Shown one piece after another: positions 9,384-19,038 of a stretch of DNA of 64,000 nucleotides; the stretch's first letter is position 1, and each line of letters starts with the position of its first letter. Origin of the DNA: Gordonia insulae (GTDB lineage Bacteria > Actinomycetota > Actinomycetes > Mycobacteriales > Mycobacteriaceae). Below the pieces are notes generated by a model. That model saw only the letters and a list, made by a program, of their open reading frames with translations. It made no database searches and had not been told where the DNA came from. The stretch is from assembly GCF_003855095.1 (NCBI RefSeq), contig NZ_CP033972.1, positions 62,001-126,000 on the forward strand. The letters are read 5' to 3'. A program made the translations under genes and the position numbers.

Positions 9384-10222
9384 GCTGGCGTCTACGGGTC
9401 GTCCATTCCACCGGCTTCGCCTACAAGAGTCCGGTCACCTCGTCGTACAACGAGGCGCGCCTGACCCCGCGCAGCGACAACCGGCAGAACGTCATCGTCA
9501 ATCGGGTCGAGACGGTGCCGGCCACCAGGTCCTACCGCTACACCGACTACTGGGGCTCCGCCGTCACGACATTCGACCTGCACGCCCCGCACGAGGAGCT
9601 CGAGGTCTCGGGGATGTCGGTCGTGGAGACCGAGGCGGGTGAGCGGCCGACGAAGAAGGTCACCTGGGACGAGGTGCGCAGCGACTACGTCGCCGACCGC
9701 TACGACGAGATGCTGTCGTACACGGGTTATGTCTGCAAGAACCGTCAACTCTCTTCCGCGGCAAACCGATTGGCCAAGGGTCTCGAACCCGAGGACGCGG
9801 TCGAGGCGGTGTGCAAGTTCGTCAATGAGGAGATGGAGTACGTCCCCGGCACCACGGGCGTGCACACCACCGCCGTGGACGCATGGGTCGAGCGCAAGGG
9901 TGTCTGCCAGGACTATGCGCATCTGACCCTGCTGATGCTGCGAGGTCTCGGGATACCCGCCCGATACGTGTCGGGGTACCTGCATCCGCAGTCCGACGCG
10001 GAGATCGACACGACCGTCGAGGGACAGAGCCACGCGTGGATCGAGGCGTGGACGGGTGGCTGGTGGGGCTATGACCCGACCAACGACACCACCATCACCG
10101 AACGGCATGTGTCGGTGGGCGTGGGCCGCGACTACTCCGACGTGTCGCCCCTCAAGGGCATCTACACCGGCGGTGGCGCAACAGATCTCGATGTGGTGGT
10201 GGAGATCACGCGACTGGCGTGA
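9380..10222 (+). CDS. Transglutaminase-like cysteine protease family protein
   Basis: The 280-residue protein has an N-terminal beta-rich domain (LRVVHSTGFAYKSPV) typical of bacterial transglutaminase-like proteins, then the core with the Cys-His-Asp triad: Cys in RKGVCQDYAHL (about residue 176), His in QSHAWIEAW (about 218) and Asp in GYDPTND (about 232). It may hydrolyse or make amide bonds in a peptide produced by the upstream ATP-grasp enzyme. The GTG start at 9380 overlaps the upstream stop. The gene ends four bases from a convergent stop, with no terminator hairpin seen. Confidence 0.92.
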   Translation: MSWRLRVVHSTGFAYKSPVTSSYNEARLTPRSDNRQNVIVNRVETVPATRSYRYTDYWGSAVTTFDLHAPHEELEVSGMSVVETEAGERPTKKVTWDEVRSDYVADRYDEMLSYTGYVCKNRQLSSAANRLAKGLEPEDAVEAVCKFVNEEMEYVPGTTGVHTTAVDAWVERKGVCQDYAHLTLLMLRGLGIPARYVSGYLHPQSDAEIDTTVEGQSHAWIEAWTGGWWGYDPTNDTTITERHVSVGVGRDYSDVSPLKGIYTGGGATDLDVVVEITRLA

Positions 10223-10226
10223 GCGG

Positions 10227-10643
10227 TCAGCGCCACCCGAAGTCGCTCCGCAGTCGGGTTGCGACGATCTCGAACCGCACCCGGGCGAGGATGGCGCCCT
10301 CGCGCCGCACGCCGTGCTCCTCGATCGTCAGGACGCGATCGAGTCTCACGAAACTCTCACGCCCCCGGCTGTCCCACTCCCCGGTGCCGACGGAGATCCA
10401 GTCCGAGTCATCGCGGTGATAGTCCTTGCTGGACAACATGAGCCCGAGCAGGTGTGATCGGTCGGCGTCATCGATGTCGCGTCCGACGACGAGCACCGGT
10501 CGGTCCTTGCCACGCGCCGCGTCATCCTCGAAGACGACCCAGGTCCAGACGATCTCGCCGGGATCGGCGGCGCCGTCGAGATCGGGCGCGTAAGCGATGT
10601 GCCGGGCGAACTCGTGGGTCGGATGCCCCGGGCCGACGGTCAT
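10227..10643 (-). CDS. PemK/MazF-like toxin-family protein
   Basis: The 138-residue protein has the layout of PemK/MazF-like beta-barrel proteins: GEIVWTWVVFEDD, then KDRPVLVVGRD, SHLLGLMLSSKDYHRDDSDWI and SFVRLDRVLTI. MazF-type toxins cleave mRNA. A VWT-type start strand and the DRPVLVVGR strand are present. No small antitoxin gene lies beside it. Instead it is coupled by a 4-bp overlap to an alpha/beta hydrolase gene upstream. It may therefore be a housekeeping relative rather than an active toxin. Confidence 0.7.
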   Translation of the reverse strand: MTVGPGHPTHEFARHIAYAPDLDGAADPGEIVWTWVVFEDDAARGKDRPVLVVGRDIDDADRSHLLGLMLSSKDYHRDDSDWISVGTGEWDSRGRESFVRLDRVLTIEEHGVRREGAILARVRFEIVATRLRSDFGWR

Positions 10644-11353
10644 CGGCCGCGCCCGAGCAGGACCTCGACCACGGCATCGGCGGTCAACGTCGCGGTCGGC
10701 TTCCGATCGGGATTCAGATTGTGCCCGACCTTCTCGAGTTCGACGACCCGGGTGGCAGCCGGGATCAGCGCGACGGCCGCCGTGAGTTCGTCGGTGGTGG
10801 CGAACGGATCGGTGCTGCCGTGCACGATGACCGTGGGAACGGTGATCGACGGCAGGTGTTCGGTGCGCAGGCGGTCGGGCTTTCCGGGCGGGTGCAGTGG
10901 GTATGACGTGAGCAACAGGCCATCGGCGAGATCGGGATTCTCCGCGACGGCCATCGATGCCTGCCGGCCACCATACGAATGGCCGCCGACGATGAGCGGA
11001 CCGGTGGACTCGCCCCGCAGCGCCGCGCAGGCCGCGACGATGCCGTCGCGGTCGGCGGCGGCCGTAGACGGACTCGGCGGACCCTTGGGGCGGCGCTGAC
11101 GGTAGGGGAGATCGATCCGGGCGACGACCAGACCGCGTGCACACAACTCGCCGGCGACGGCCCGCAGGATCACCGCGTGCCGATCACCCCCGGCACCGTG
11201 TGCCAGCACGGCCACACCGATGCTGTCGCCGGGGGGACGGGACACCTCGGCGACCACGCCGTCGTCGTCGTAGGGCGTCGTCTCAGGGGTCGTCGCGGCC
11301 ATGCCTCTCACGGTAGCGGCGGGAGCGCTGTGGACGGGGGTGCGGTCACTCAT
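10640..11353 (-). CDS. Alpha/beta hydrolase (dienelactone-hydrolase/Tex30-like)
   Basis: The 237-residue protein has an early VAVLAHGAGGDR oxyanion-hole segment, the nucleophile elbow GGHSYGGRQAS (Ser at about residue 129), a late acid in VHGSTDPFAT and the catalytic His in KVGHNLNPD. This is the order of small alpha/beta hydrolases of the KANL3/Tex30 type. The substrate is unknown. The ATG at 11353 is used here; a second ATG at residue 18 would also give a complete fold. It is divergent from lepA and forms a two-gene unit with the PemK/MazF-like gene. Confidence 0.82.
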   Translation of the reverse strand: MSDRTPVHSAPAATVRGMAATTPETTPYDDDGVVAEVSRPPGDSIGVAVLAHGAGGDRHAVILRAVAGELCARGLVVARIDLPYRQRRPKGPPSPSTAAADRDGIVAACAALRGESTGPLIVGGHSYGGRQASMAVAENPDLADGLLLTSYPLHPPGKPDRLRTEHLPSITVPTVIVHGSTDPFATTDELTAAVALIPAATRVVELEKVGHNLNPDRKPTATLTADAVVEVLLGRGR

Positions 11354-11422
11354 GAGAAACTGGTATGGACAACGCGGTCACCCGACCGCCGACCCCGTCT
11401 GACACGTCAGTGCCGCACGTTC

Positions 11423-11438
11423 GAGGAGCAGTTCGATT
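11423..11438 (+). promoter_or_regulatory. Shine-Dalgarno sequence placed for an AUU start of lepA
   Basis: GAGGAG at 11423-11428 is followed after 7 nt by ATT at 11436-11438, which begins the LepA frame (IPNFADTTF). In this frame no ATG, GTG or TTG occurs between the stop at 11400-11402 and residue 35 of LepA, which is already past the GTPase P-loop. Confidence 0.5.
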
Positions 11439-13292
11439 CCCAATTTCGCCGACACCACCTTCACCGACCCCGCGCGGATCCGGAACTTCTGCATCATCGC
11501 TCACATCGACCACGGAAAATCGACCCTGGCCGACCGGATGTTGCAGCTCACGGGTGTGGTCGAGGAACGACAGATGCGCGCGCAGTACCTCGACCGGATG
11601 GACATCGAGCGTGAACGCGGGATCACCATCAAGGCCCAGAACGTGCGTCTGCCCTGGCAGGTGACCACCGACGGCGTGACCACCGACTACGTCATGCACC
11701 TCATCGACACCCCCGGCCACGTCGACTTCACCTATGAGGTCTCCCGTGCCCTCGAGGCGTGCGAGGGGGCGGTTCTGCTGGTCGACGCCGCACAGGGCAT
11801 CGAGGCGCAGACCCTCGCGAATCTCTACCTGGCGATGGACAACGACCTGACCATCATCCCCGTGCTGAACAAGATCGACCTGCCGGCGGCCGATCCGGAC
11901 CGCTACGCCGCCGAGATCGCGCACATCATCGGCTGTGAGGCCGATGACGTGCTGCGCGTCTCCGGCAAGACCGGTGCGGGTGTGGGGGAGCTGCTCGACG
12001 AGGTGGTCAAGTTGATCCCGCCGCCCGTGGGCGATGCGGATGCGCCGGCCCGCGCCATGATCTTCGACTCCGTCTACGACACCTACCGCGGCGTCGTCAC
12101 CTACGTCCGCGTGGTCGACGGCCGGATCGTGCCGCGCGAGAAGATCGCGATGATGTCGACGGGAGCGACGCACGAACTGCTCGAGGTGGGCATCGTCTCA
12201 CCGGAGCCGAAGCCGACGAAGGGGCTCGGGGTCGGTGAGGTCGGCTATCTGATCACCGGCGTCAAGGATGTCCGCCAGTCGAAGGTCGGTGACACGGTCA
12301 CGACGGCCCGCCACGGCGCCACCGAGGCGCTCACCGGGTATCGCGAACCGCGTCCCATGGTCTACTCCGGGCTGTATCCGATGGACGGATCCGATTACCC
12401 GGTGCTGCGTGAGGCGCTCGACAAGCTGCAGTTGAACGATGCCGCGCTGACATACGAGCCCGAGACCTCGGTGGCGCTCGGCTTCGGTTTCCGCTGCGGC
12501 TTCCTCGGGTTGCTGCACATGGAGATCACCCGCGAGCGGCTCGAGCGCGAGTTCAACCTCGAACTCATCTCGACCGCCCCCAACGTGGTCTACCGCGTGG
12601 TGATGGAAGACGGTACCGAGCACATCGTGACCAATCCGTCGGACTGGCCCGACGGGAAGGCCCGCCACATCTACGAACCGATCGTGAAGACGACGGTCAT
12701 CGCGCCCAGTGAGTTCATCGGCGCGATCATGGAACTCTGCCAGTCCCGACGCGGCGAACTCGGCGGCATGGACTACCTGTCGGAGACCCGTGTCGAGCTT
12801 CGCTACACGTTGCCGATGGCCGAGATCATCTTCGACTTCTTCGATGCACTCAAGTCCCGGACCCGCGGTTATGCGAGTCTCGACTACGAGGAGGCGGGTG
12901 AGCAGGAGGCCGATCTGGTCAAGGTCGACATCCTGCTGCAGGGTGAGGCCGTCGACGCGTTCAGCGCGATCGTCCACCGCGACGCCGCCTACGCATATGG
13001 CAACAAGATGTCCACCAAGCTCAAGGAACTGATCCCGCGGCAACAGTTCGAGGTGCCGGTGCAGGCTGCCATCGGCTCGAAGATCATTGCGCGCGAGAAC
13101 ATCCGGGCGATCCGAAAGGACGTGCTCGCCAAGTGTTACGGCGGTGACATCAGCCGTAAGCGCAAGCTCCTCGAGAAGCAGAAGGAGGGCAAGAAGCGGA
13201 TGAAGACCATCGGTCGCGTCGAGGTTCCTCAGGAGGCCTTCGTGGCCGCACTGTCCACCGACGCGGTCGGCGACAAGCCGAAGGGGAAATGA
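11436..13292 (+). CDS. lepA: Elongation factor 4 (LepA)
   Basis: Homology spans about 618 residues: G1 [18 protein letters not shown] and SGKTG motifs of the GTPase domain, then the EF4-specific regions ([33 protein letters not shown]) and the unique C-terminal domain ending [20 protein letters not shown]4 binds ribosomes and back-translocates or remodels stalled complexes. The first canonical start in frame (ATG 11538) would delete the P-loop, so translation must begin upstream. A well-placed ribosome site points to AUU at 11436. Alternatively one C is missing from CCC at 11439-11441, and the start is ATG 11365. The stop overlaps the next gene (ATGA). Confidence 0.9.
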   Translation: MPNFADTTFTDPARIRNFCIIAHIDHGKSTLADRMLQLTGVVEERQMRAQYLDRMDIERERGITIKAQNVRLPWQVTTDGVTTDYVMHLIDTPGHVDFTYEVSRALEACEGAVLLVDAAQGIEAQTLANLYLAMDNDLTIIPVLNKIDLPAADPDRYAAEIAHIIGCEADDVLRVSGKTGAGVGELLDEVVKLIPPPVGDADAPARAMIFDSVYDTYRGVVTYVRVVDGRIVPREKIAMMSTGATHELLEVGIVSPEPKPTKGLGVGEVGYLITGVKDVRQSKVGDTVTTARHGATEALTGYREPRPMVYSGLYPMDGSDYPVLREALDKLQLNDAALTYEPETSVALGFGFRCGFLGLLHMEITRERLEREFNLELISTAPNVVYRVVMEDGTEHIVTNPSDWPDGKARHIYEPIVKTTVIAPSEFIGAIMELCQSRRGELGGMDYLSETRVELRYTLPMAEIIFDFFDALKSRTRGYASLDYEEAGEQEADLVKVDILLQGEAVDAFSAIVHRDAAYAYGNKMSTKLKELIPRQQFEVPVQAAIGSKIIARENIRAIRKDVLAKCYGGDISRKRKLLEKQKEGKKRMKTIGRVEVPQEAFVAALSTDAVGDKPKGK

Positions 13293-15328
13293 CGATGGTG
13301 AATCCCGTTCTCGCGCCGAGTGACCTGCCGCACGGACTGCCCGATTTCGCATCGATCGGCGATGACGATTTCCTGCCCGCTTTCGCCGAGGCGATGGACA
13401 CCCAACTCGCGGAGGTGGAGACCATCGCCGGCGACGGGCGGCCCGCCACCTTCGCCAACACGATCGAAGCCCTGGAGCTGTCCGGGCGTGACCTCGCGCG
13501 GGCTGCCGGAGTGTTCTTCAACCTCGTCGGACCGGACACCAACCCGCAGCGCAACGAGATCTCGCAGAAGCTGTCCACGCTGCTCACCGACCACGCGAAC
13601 ACCATTGCGATGGACGCGAGGCTGTTCGGGCGGATCGCCGACCTCTACGGACGCCGGACGGAGCTGGACCTCACCGAGGCGCAGGACCGCCTGCTGGCCA
13701 AGCGATATCGCGAGGCGGTTCGGGCGGGCGCGGGTCTGGGGCCCGAGGAGCAGGAACGGATGCGCCGGATCTCGTCCCGCCTGGCCTACCTCACCACGAC
13801 GTTCTCGCAGATGATCCTCGACGACACGAACGAATCGGCCGTCTTCGTGGAGGACGTCGCGGACCTCGACGGTCTCTCGGCCGGGGAGATCGCCGCGGCG
13901 CGGCGGGCCGCGGCCGATGCCGGTCGCGGGGCCGGATATCTCATCACGCTGGAACTGCCGACGAGTCAGTCGGTGTTGACGTCCCTGACCGATCGCGGTG
14001 TGCGGCAACGGGTTTTCGACGCCTCGGTGGGCCGGTGCTCGCGGGGTAATTCGCATGACACGCGTGCGCTGGTTCTCGAGATCGTCGGGCTGCGTGCGGA
14101 GCGGGCGCGGTTGCTCGGGTACACCGACCACGCCGAGTACGTGATCGCCGAGGAGACGGCACCGAATCCGTCGGCGGTGCTCGACCTGCTGGGCGAACTC
14201 ACCGCGTCGGCGATCCGGGCCGGTGGCCGGGAACTGACCCGACTGACCCGCCTGGCCGACGAGGAGATCGGTGCCGCCGACCTGACCTTCTGGCTGAACC
14301 GGGAGAAGCGGTCGACATCGGCTGTGTCACTTGATGATTTCGCCGACTACTGCGAACTCGATGCCGTGCTGGAACGCGGTGTGTTCCATGCCGCGGGCAA
14401 GCTGTACGGGCTGCGCTTCGCCGAACGACGCGATCTGGCGGGCTACCACCCCGACGTCCGTGTGTGGGATGTCCTCAACGACAGCGGGCGCAGCATCGGA
14501 CTGTTCCTCGGTGATTACTTCGCGCGGCCGTCCAAACGGGGCGGCGCATGGATGAACAACATCGTCGACCAGTCGGCGGTGTTGGCGACGCAGCCGATCG
14601 TGGTCAACGTCCTCAATCTCACGAAACCCGATGAGGGTGAGCACTGTCTGCTCACCATGGATCAGCTGACGACCCTGTTCCACGAGTTCGGGCATGCCCT
14701 GCACGGGCTGCTGTCGGCGGTCGACTATCCGTCCCAGTCGGGGACGTCGGTGCCCCGCGATTTCGTCGAGTTCCCGTCGCAGGTCAACGAGATGTGGGCG
14801 CTGCATCCGGATGTGTTGTCGCACTACGCGCGCCATCACGTGACGGGCGAACCGATTCCGGCGGAGCTCGCCGAGGCGGCGCGCGCATCGGCCAACACCG
14901 AGAGCGCTCACGGCACCATCGAGTACCTGGCCGCGGCAGTTCTCGACCTCGCGTGGCACCGCCTCAGCGCGGATGACACCGTCGACGACGTCGAGGCGTT
15001 CGAGCGCGACGCGTTGCGGTCGGCGGGTTTCGTCGGCGACCTCATCCCGCCGCGCTACCGCAGTGCGTACTTCAACCACATCTTCGGTGGGGGATACTCG
15101 GCCGGCTATTACTCGTACATCTGGTCGGAAGTACTCGACGCGGAGACCGAGCAGTGGTTCCTCGCCGAGGGGGGTCTGCAGCGGTCCGCCGGTCAGCGTT
15201 TCGCCGAGGCCACCCTGTCTCGGGGCGACAGCGTCGATCCGCTTGTCGCACATGAGAAGCTGATCGGACGCAAGGCCGAGATCGGGCCGCTGCTGACGCG
15301 CCGGGGACTCGGCGCCGTCAGCAGCTGA
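13289..15328 (+). CDS. M3 family zinc metallopeptidase (Dcp/oligopeptidase A type)
   Basis: The 679-residue protein has the length of peptidyl-dipeptidase Dcp. The HEFGH zinc site occurs in [14 protein letters not shown] (about residue 465), with the downstream glutamate in the [10 protein letters not shown] region. The C-terminus [20 protein letters not shown] is the conserved substrate-closing segment of M3 peptidases. It is a cytoplasmic enzyme that degrades oligopeptides left by proteasomes or Clp/Lon. It is translationally coupled to lepA by ATGA overlap; the functional reason for the pairing is unclear. Confidence 0.93.
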   Translation: MTMVNPVLAPSDLPHGLPDFASIGDDDFLPAFAEAMDTQLAEVETIAGDGRPATFANTIEALELSGRDLARAAGVFFNLVGPDTNPQRNEISQKLSTLLTDHANTIAMDARLFGRIADLYGRRTELDLTEAQDRLLAKRYREAVRAGAGLGPEEQERMRRISSRLAYLTTTFSQMILDDTNESAVFVEDVADLDGLSAGEIAAARRAAADAGRGAGYLITLELPTSQSVLTSLTDRGVRQRVFDASVGRCSRGNSHDTRALVLEIVGLRAERARLLGYTDHAEYVIAEETAPNPSAVLDLLGELTASAIRAGGRELTRLTRLADEEIGAADLTFWLNREKRSTSAVSLDDFADYCELDAVLERGVFHAAGKLYGLRFAERRDLAGYHPDVRVWDVLNDSGRSIGLFLGDYFARPSKRGGAWMNNIVDQSAVLATQPIVVNVLNLTKPDEGEHCLLTMDQLTTLFHEFGHALHGLLSAVDYPSQSGTSVPRDFVEFPSQVNEMWALHPDVLSHYARHHVTGEPIPAELAEAARASANTESAHGTIEYLAAAVLDLAWHRLSADDTVDDVEAFERDALRSAGFVGDLIPPRYRSAYFNHIFGGGYSAGYYSYIWSEVLDAETEQWFLAEGGLQRSAGQRFAEATLSRGDSVDPLVAHEKLIGRKAEIGPLLTRRGLGAVSS

Positions 15329-15349
15329 ACGCGGTCCGGTGACGGCCGC

Positions 15350-17358
15350 TCAGTGATGGGCCGGCTGGAACGTGCCGTGGCTGGCGGCCTCCTCGGCGCG
15401 GATCACGTGCATGACCGCGTTGATCAGTGCCAGGTGGGTGAACGCCTGCGGGAAGTTGCCCAGATGCTGCCCGGTCTTGGCGTCGATCTCCTCGGCATAC
15501 AATTTGAGCGGACTGGAGAACGAGAGCAGCCGCTCGCACAGCGTCTTGGCGCGGGGTAGCTCACCGATCTCGACGAGCGCCGACACCAGCCAGAACGAGC
15601 AGATGGTGAAGGTGCCCTCCTCGCCCGAGAGGCCGTCGTCGGTCTCCTCGACCCGGTAGCGCAGCACCAGTCCGTTGTCGGTGAGTTCGTCGGCGATGGC
15701 GAGGACCGTGTTCCGCACCCGGTGGTCATCCGACGGCAGGAACCGCAGCAACGGCACCAGCAGCAGTGACGCGTCCAGAGCGTCGTCGCCGTACCGCTGG
15801 GTGAACACGCCGCGCTGGTTGACGCCGTTCGCGAGGATGTCCTCGCGGATCTCGTCGGCGATCTCGGACCACGTCCTGGCGTAGGACTTCTCGCCGTGCA
15901 GCGCCGCCAACCGGGAACCGCGATCGAGTGCGACCCAACACATGACCTTCGACGACGTGAAGTGCTTCGGTTCGCCGCGCACCTCCCAGATACCGCGGTC
16001 GGGCTTGCGCCAGTTCTTCACGGCCTCCTCGACCTGCGCCTTGAGGACCGGCCACAGGGTCTCGGGCACCGCCTCGTTGGACTTGGTGTTCAGGTACACC
16101 GAGTCGAGCATGGTGCCCCAGATATCGTGCTGCGCTTGGTTATACGCGCCGTTGCCGATCCGGACCGGCCGGGCGCCGTCGTAGCCGGAGAGATGGTTCA
16201 GTTCGTGTTCCTCGAGTGTCCGTTCGCCGCCGACGCCGTACATCACCTGAAGCGGATGATGCTCGGAGTTGGTCACCCCGGACACGTCGGCGATGAACGA
16301 GAAGAAGTCGTTCGCCTCCCGATCGAGTCCGAGCGTGTAGAGGCCCCACAGCGCGAACGTCGAATCGCGCACCCACGCATACCGGTAATCCCAGTTGCGT
16401 TCGCCTCCGGGGGTTTCGGGCAGCGATGTGGTGGCGGCGGCGAGCAGCGCGCCGGTCGGGGAGTAGGTGAGGCCCTTGAGGGTGAGTGCCGATCGCTGCA
16501 GATGGCTGCGCCACGGGTGGTCGGGGAAGGTGCCGATGTTGATCCACTGCCTCCAGCACTCCGAGGTGGCCCACATCTTCTGCGCCGCCTCCTCGAAGTT
16601 CTGCGGCGCCGGTTGACTCGACCAGGTCAACGCGACGAATCGGTCGTCGCCCTCGACGAGTCGGGTGCGGGCGCGCGCCTCGCGGCCCTCGAGTCCCAAC
16701 CGCAGATCGGTGGTCATCTTCAGCGTGGGACTGGGAGTCGTCGTGTTGGTACCGGTGGCGATCGCCTCGCCGTACGCCGGTCCGGAGTACTCCCAGACGG
16801 TGTTGCCGCGGTGATAGTCGAAGGCGGGTTCGCAACTCATCGAGAGTTCGACGGTGCCCGACACACAGCGAACCGTGCGCAACAGGATGTGCTCGGCATC
16901 CCAATCGGTGGGTGTGCGGCGGTGCGTCGTCGAGCGGCGGTCGTTGTCGTGCCACGGGCCCATCACCAGGGCGTCGCGCACCACGATCCAGCCGGTCTCG
17001 GTCTGCCAGGTGGTCTCCACCATCAGACTGCCGGGCAGATACCGACGGTCCACCGGCACGTTGACCCCGTACGGCGCCAACCGGAAATGCCCGGCGCTGC
17101 GGTCGAGGATCGCGCCGAACACGCTCGGCGAGTCCGGGCGCGGCACGCACATCCACTCGACGGAACCGTTCCGGGAGATCAGACAGTTCGTCTCGGTGTC
17201 GGAGAGGAACGCGTAGTCCCCGATCGGGGGAAGGCGTTCTGGCTCGACGTCGCAGGTGAGAACGCCATCGCCTCCGGGTCCACCGGTCCCGCCTCCGGGT
17301 CGGGGGCCGAGCTCGCAGTGGGTAGCGCGGTGACGGCGGCGTCTTCCGGAGGAGTCAT
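15350..17358 (-). pseudogene. Glycoside hydrolase family 15 protein (trehalase/glucoamylase-like), N-terminal frameshift
   Basis: Homology to Rv2402-type GH15 enzymes, which hydrolyse trehalose, is continuous from PPIGDYAFLSDTETNCLISR through RNWDYRYAWVRDS, the catalytic-acid segment GIWEVRGEPKHF and the C-terminal HLGNFPQAFTHLALINA. The frame holding these motifs has no start before an internal ATG at 17152, which would drop the conserved N-terminus. A start at ATG 17358 (MTPPEDAAVT) opens another frame that reads NAFP and then diverges. Adding one C to the C5 run (plus-strand G5, 17226-17230) joins the two as NAFPPIGDYAFLSD. The gene is thus either newly disrupted or miscalled by one base. 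Confidence 0.85.
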
Positions 17359-17487
17359 GGCTATATCATTGCGAGGTGCATCTGTTGTCGCCACTCGACA
17401 GCGATCGGGACAGGCGCACTTTTAATTCAAGCTGAGTCAAATTGTGGTCCGTGTCCGATTCGGGCGAAGTATGAGGTGAGGTGAGAC

Positions 17488-17688
17488 GTGACGTCGGTGA
17501 GTTCCTGGTGGGACGGCGTGGAGGAATGGCTGACCGGACTCTCGTTCGTGCCGCAGCTGATCATGACCCTCATCGTGGTGATCCCGCTGGCGGTGCTGGT
17601 GGCTGCCGCCCTCAATCTGCTGGTCGACACCGTCTCGACGATCTTCGACCGACGTCGCTTCGCCGATGACGACGGAACAGGCCTCTGA
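17488..17688 (+). CDS. Small membrane protein (Rv2401A-like)
   Basis: The 66-residue product starts at GTG 17488, preceded by GAGGTGAG. It has an amphipathic N-terminus (SSWWDGVEEWLTGL), one strong membrane helix (about residues 22-50) and a charged C-terminus. In M. tuberculosis a small membrane protein with a similar WWDGVE-type start (Rv2401A) lies at the same place between the GH15 gene and the sulfate transporter. This match is from memory. Function is unknown. Confidence 0.75.
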   Translation: MTSVSSWWDGVEEWLTGLSFVPQLIMTLIVVIPLAVLVAAALNLLVDTVSTIFDRRRFADDDGTGL

Positions 17689-17691
17689 GCG

Positions 17692-17769
17692 ATGATCCGT
17701 TCCCGAGTCACCCTCGCCCTGATCGCCCTCATCCTGTTGGTCCTTCTCGCATGGGTTCTGACCCGATAG
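17692..17769 (+). CDS. Possible 25-residue membrane micropeptide
   Basis: An ATG three bases after the stop of the preceding small gene opens a 25-codon frame ending TAG. The peptide is Met-Ile-Arg-Ser-Arg followed by about 17 hydrophobic residues and a final Thr-Arg, a complete single-pass membrane helix flanked by Arg. Its position directly behind another small membrane protein suggests co-translation and perhaps interaction. Short frames arise by chance, so conservation in relatives is needed. Confidence 0.45.
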   Translation: MIRSRVTLALIALILLVLLAWVLTR

Positions 17770-17919
17770 CACAGCGACCGCACGGACCCAAATCACGGGC
17801 TTGACGTGCGCAGGGCCCGCTCTGGCCATTGCTAGCGTTTACCCGTTCAAGGTGGTGTCGTGAGGGTCGGGGGAGTCCCGGCCGGTCCGGCAGCCGTGCG
17901 TGAGGGCCGGGAGGATTGC

Positions 17920-19038
17920 GTGGCGAGATCCGTGGTTGTGCAGAGGTGGCGTGCCGTCGTGGCGGCGGCAGTCGTGCTGATGGCGCTCACGAGCGTGACG
18001 GCCTGTGGCGCGGGTTCGACGGACGAACCCGGCGGTGCGGACATCTCCAGCGGCAGCAGGCACCTGAATCTGGTCGCCTATGCGGTGCCCAAGCCGGGCT
18101 ACGACGTGATCATCCCGGCGTTCCGGGCGACCGAGGCCGGACACGACATCGGGTTCTCCCAGTCCTACGGCGCCTCGGGTGATCAGTCCCGCAAGGTGGC
18201 CCGGCGCGTGCCCGCCGACGTGGTCAACTTCTCCGTCGAGCCCGACATCACCCGTCTGGTGAAAGAGGGTGTCGTCGACGAGGACTGGAAGAAGCAGGCG
18301 CCCAACAACAGCACCCCGTTCGGGTCCGTGGTGGCGCTGGTGGTCCGCAAGGGCAACCCGAAGAACATCCGGGACTGGGATGACCTCCTCAAACCCGGTG
18401 TCCAGGTGGTGACCCCCAATCCGGGCAGCTCCGGATCCGCGAAGTGGAATCTCCTCGCCCCGTACGCGGCCAAGAGCAACGGTGGCCGGGATTCTGCGGC
18501 CGGTCTCGACTATGTCGCCGAGCTCGTCCGCGATCACGTGACCGTGGTGCCCAAGTCGGGTCGCGAGGCGACCACCGCCTTCGAGCAGGGGCAGGGTGAC
18601 GTGCTGATCAGCTACGAGAACGAGGCGATCATGCTCGACCGCGCGAACGCGACGTCGCCGGCGGATCAGCAGGTCGAGTACGTGATCCCGCCACAGACCT
18701 TCAAGATCGAGAACCCGGTCGCCGTCGTCAACACGTCCACCGACAAGGCCGGCGCCAAGGCGTTCGTCGACTTCCTGTTCACGCCGGAGGCGCAGCGACT
18801 GTGGGCGAGCGAGGGCTTCCGCCCGGTACTCCCGGACATCGTCGCGCAGACCGCAGGCGAATTCCCCGGGGACATCGCCAAGCTGTGGACGATCAAGGAA
18901 CTCGGTGCGGTGCTCGGTGAGGGCACCGCGGCGAAGAACGACGGCAAGGATCTCACCGGCTGGAAAGCCGTCGACAGCGCGCTGTTCGGCGCCAAGGGCG
19001 ACATCACCAAGATCTACAACTCGGGAGGGCGGCAATGA
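17920..19038 (+). CDS. subI: Sulfate ABC transporter substrate-binding lipoprotein
   Basis: From GTG 17920 (preceded by GGGAGGA) the 372-residue protein has a lipoprotein signal with lipobox TSVTAC, then the sulfate/thiosulfate-binding fold: VAYAVPKPGYDVIIPAF, FSQSYGASGDQSRKV and VVTPNPGSSGSAKWNL, which form the anion pocket. It captures sulfate outside the membrane and delivers it to CysTW. It is the first gene of subI-cysT-cysW-cysA, linked to cysT by a 4-bp overlap. An upstream in-frame start at 17860 would place non-signal sequence before the lipobox and was rejected. Confidence 0.95.
   Translation: MARSVVVQRWRAVVAAAVVLMALTSVTACGAGSTDEPGGADISSGSRHLNLVAYAVPKPGYDVIIPAFRATEAGHDIGFSQSYGASGDQSRKVARRVPADVVNFSVEPDITRLVKEGVVDEDWKKQAPNNSTPFGSVVALVVRKGNPKNIRDWDDLLKPGVQVVTPNPGSSGSAKWNLLAPYAAKSNGGRDSAAGLDYVAELVRDHVTVVPKSGREATTAFEQGQGDVLISYENEAIMLDRANATSPADQQVEYVIPPQTFKIENPVAVVNTSTDKAGAKAFVDFLFTPEAQRLWASEGFRPVLPDIVAQTAGEFPGDIAKLWTIKELGAVLGEGTAAKNDGKDLTGWKAVDSALFGAKGDITKIYNSGGRQ

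Noticed and set aside
10979..11614. Plus-strand frame running into lepA as its possible 5' end
   Set aside because: It is antisense to the alpha/beta hydrolase and is not in the LepA frame; it shows no LepA residues.
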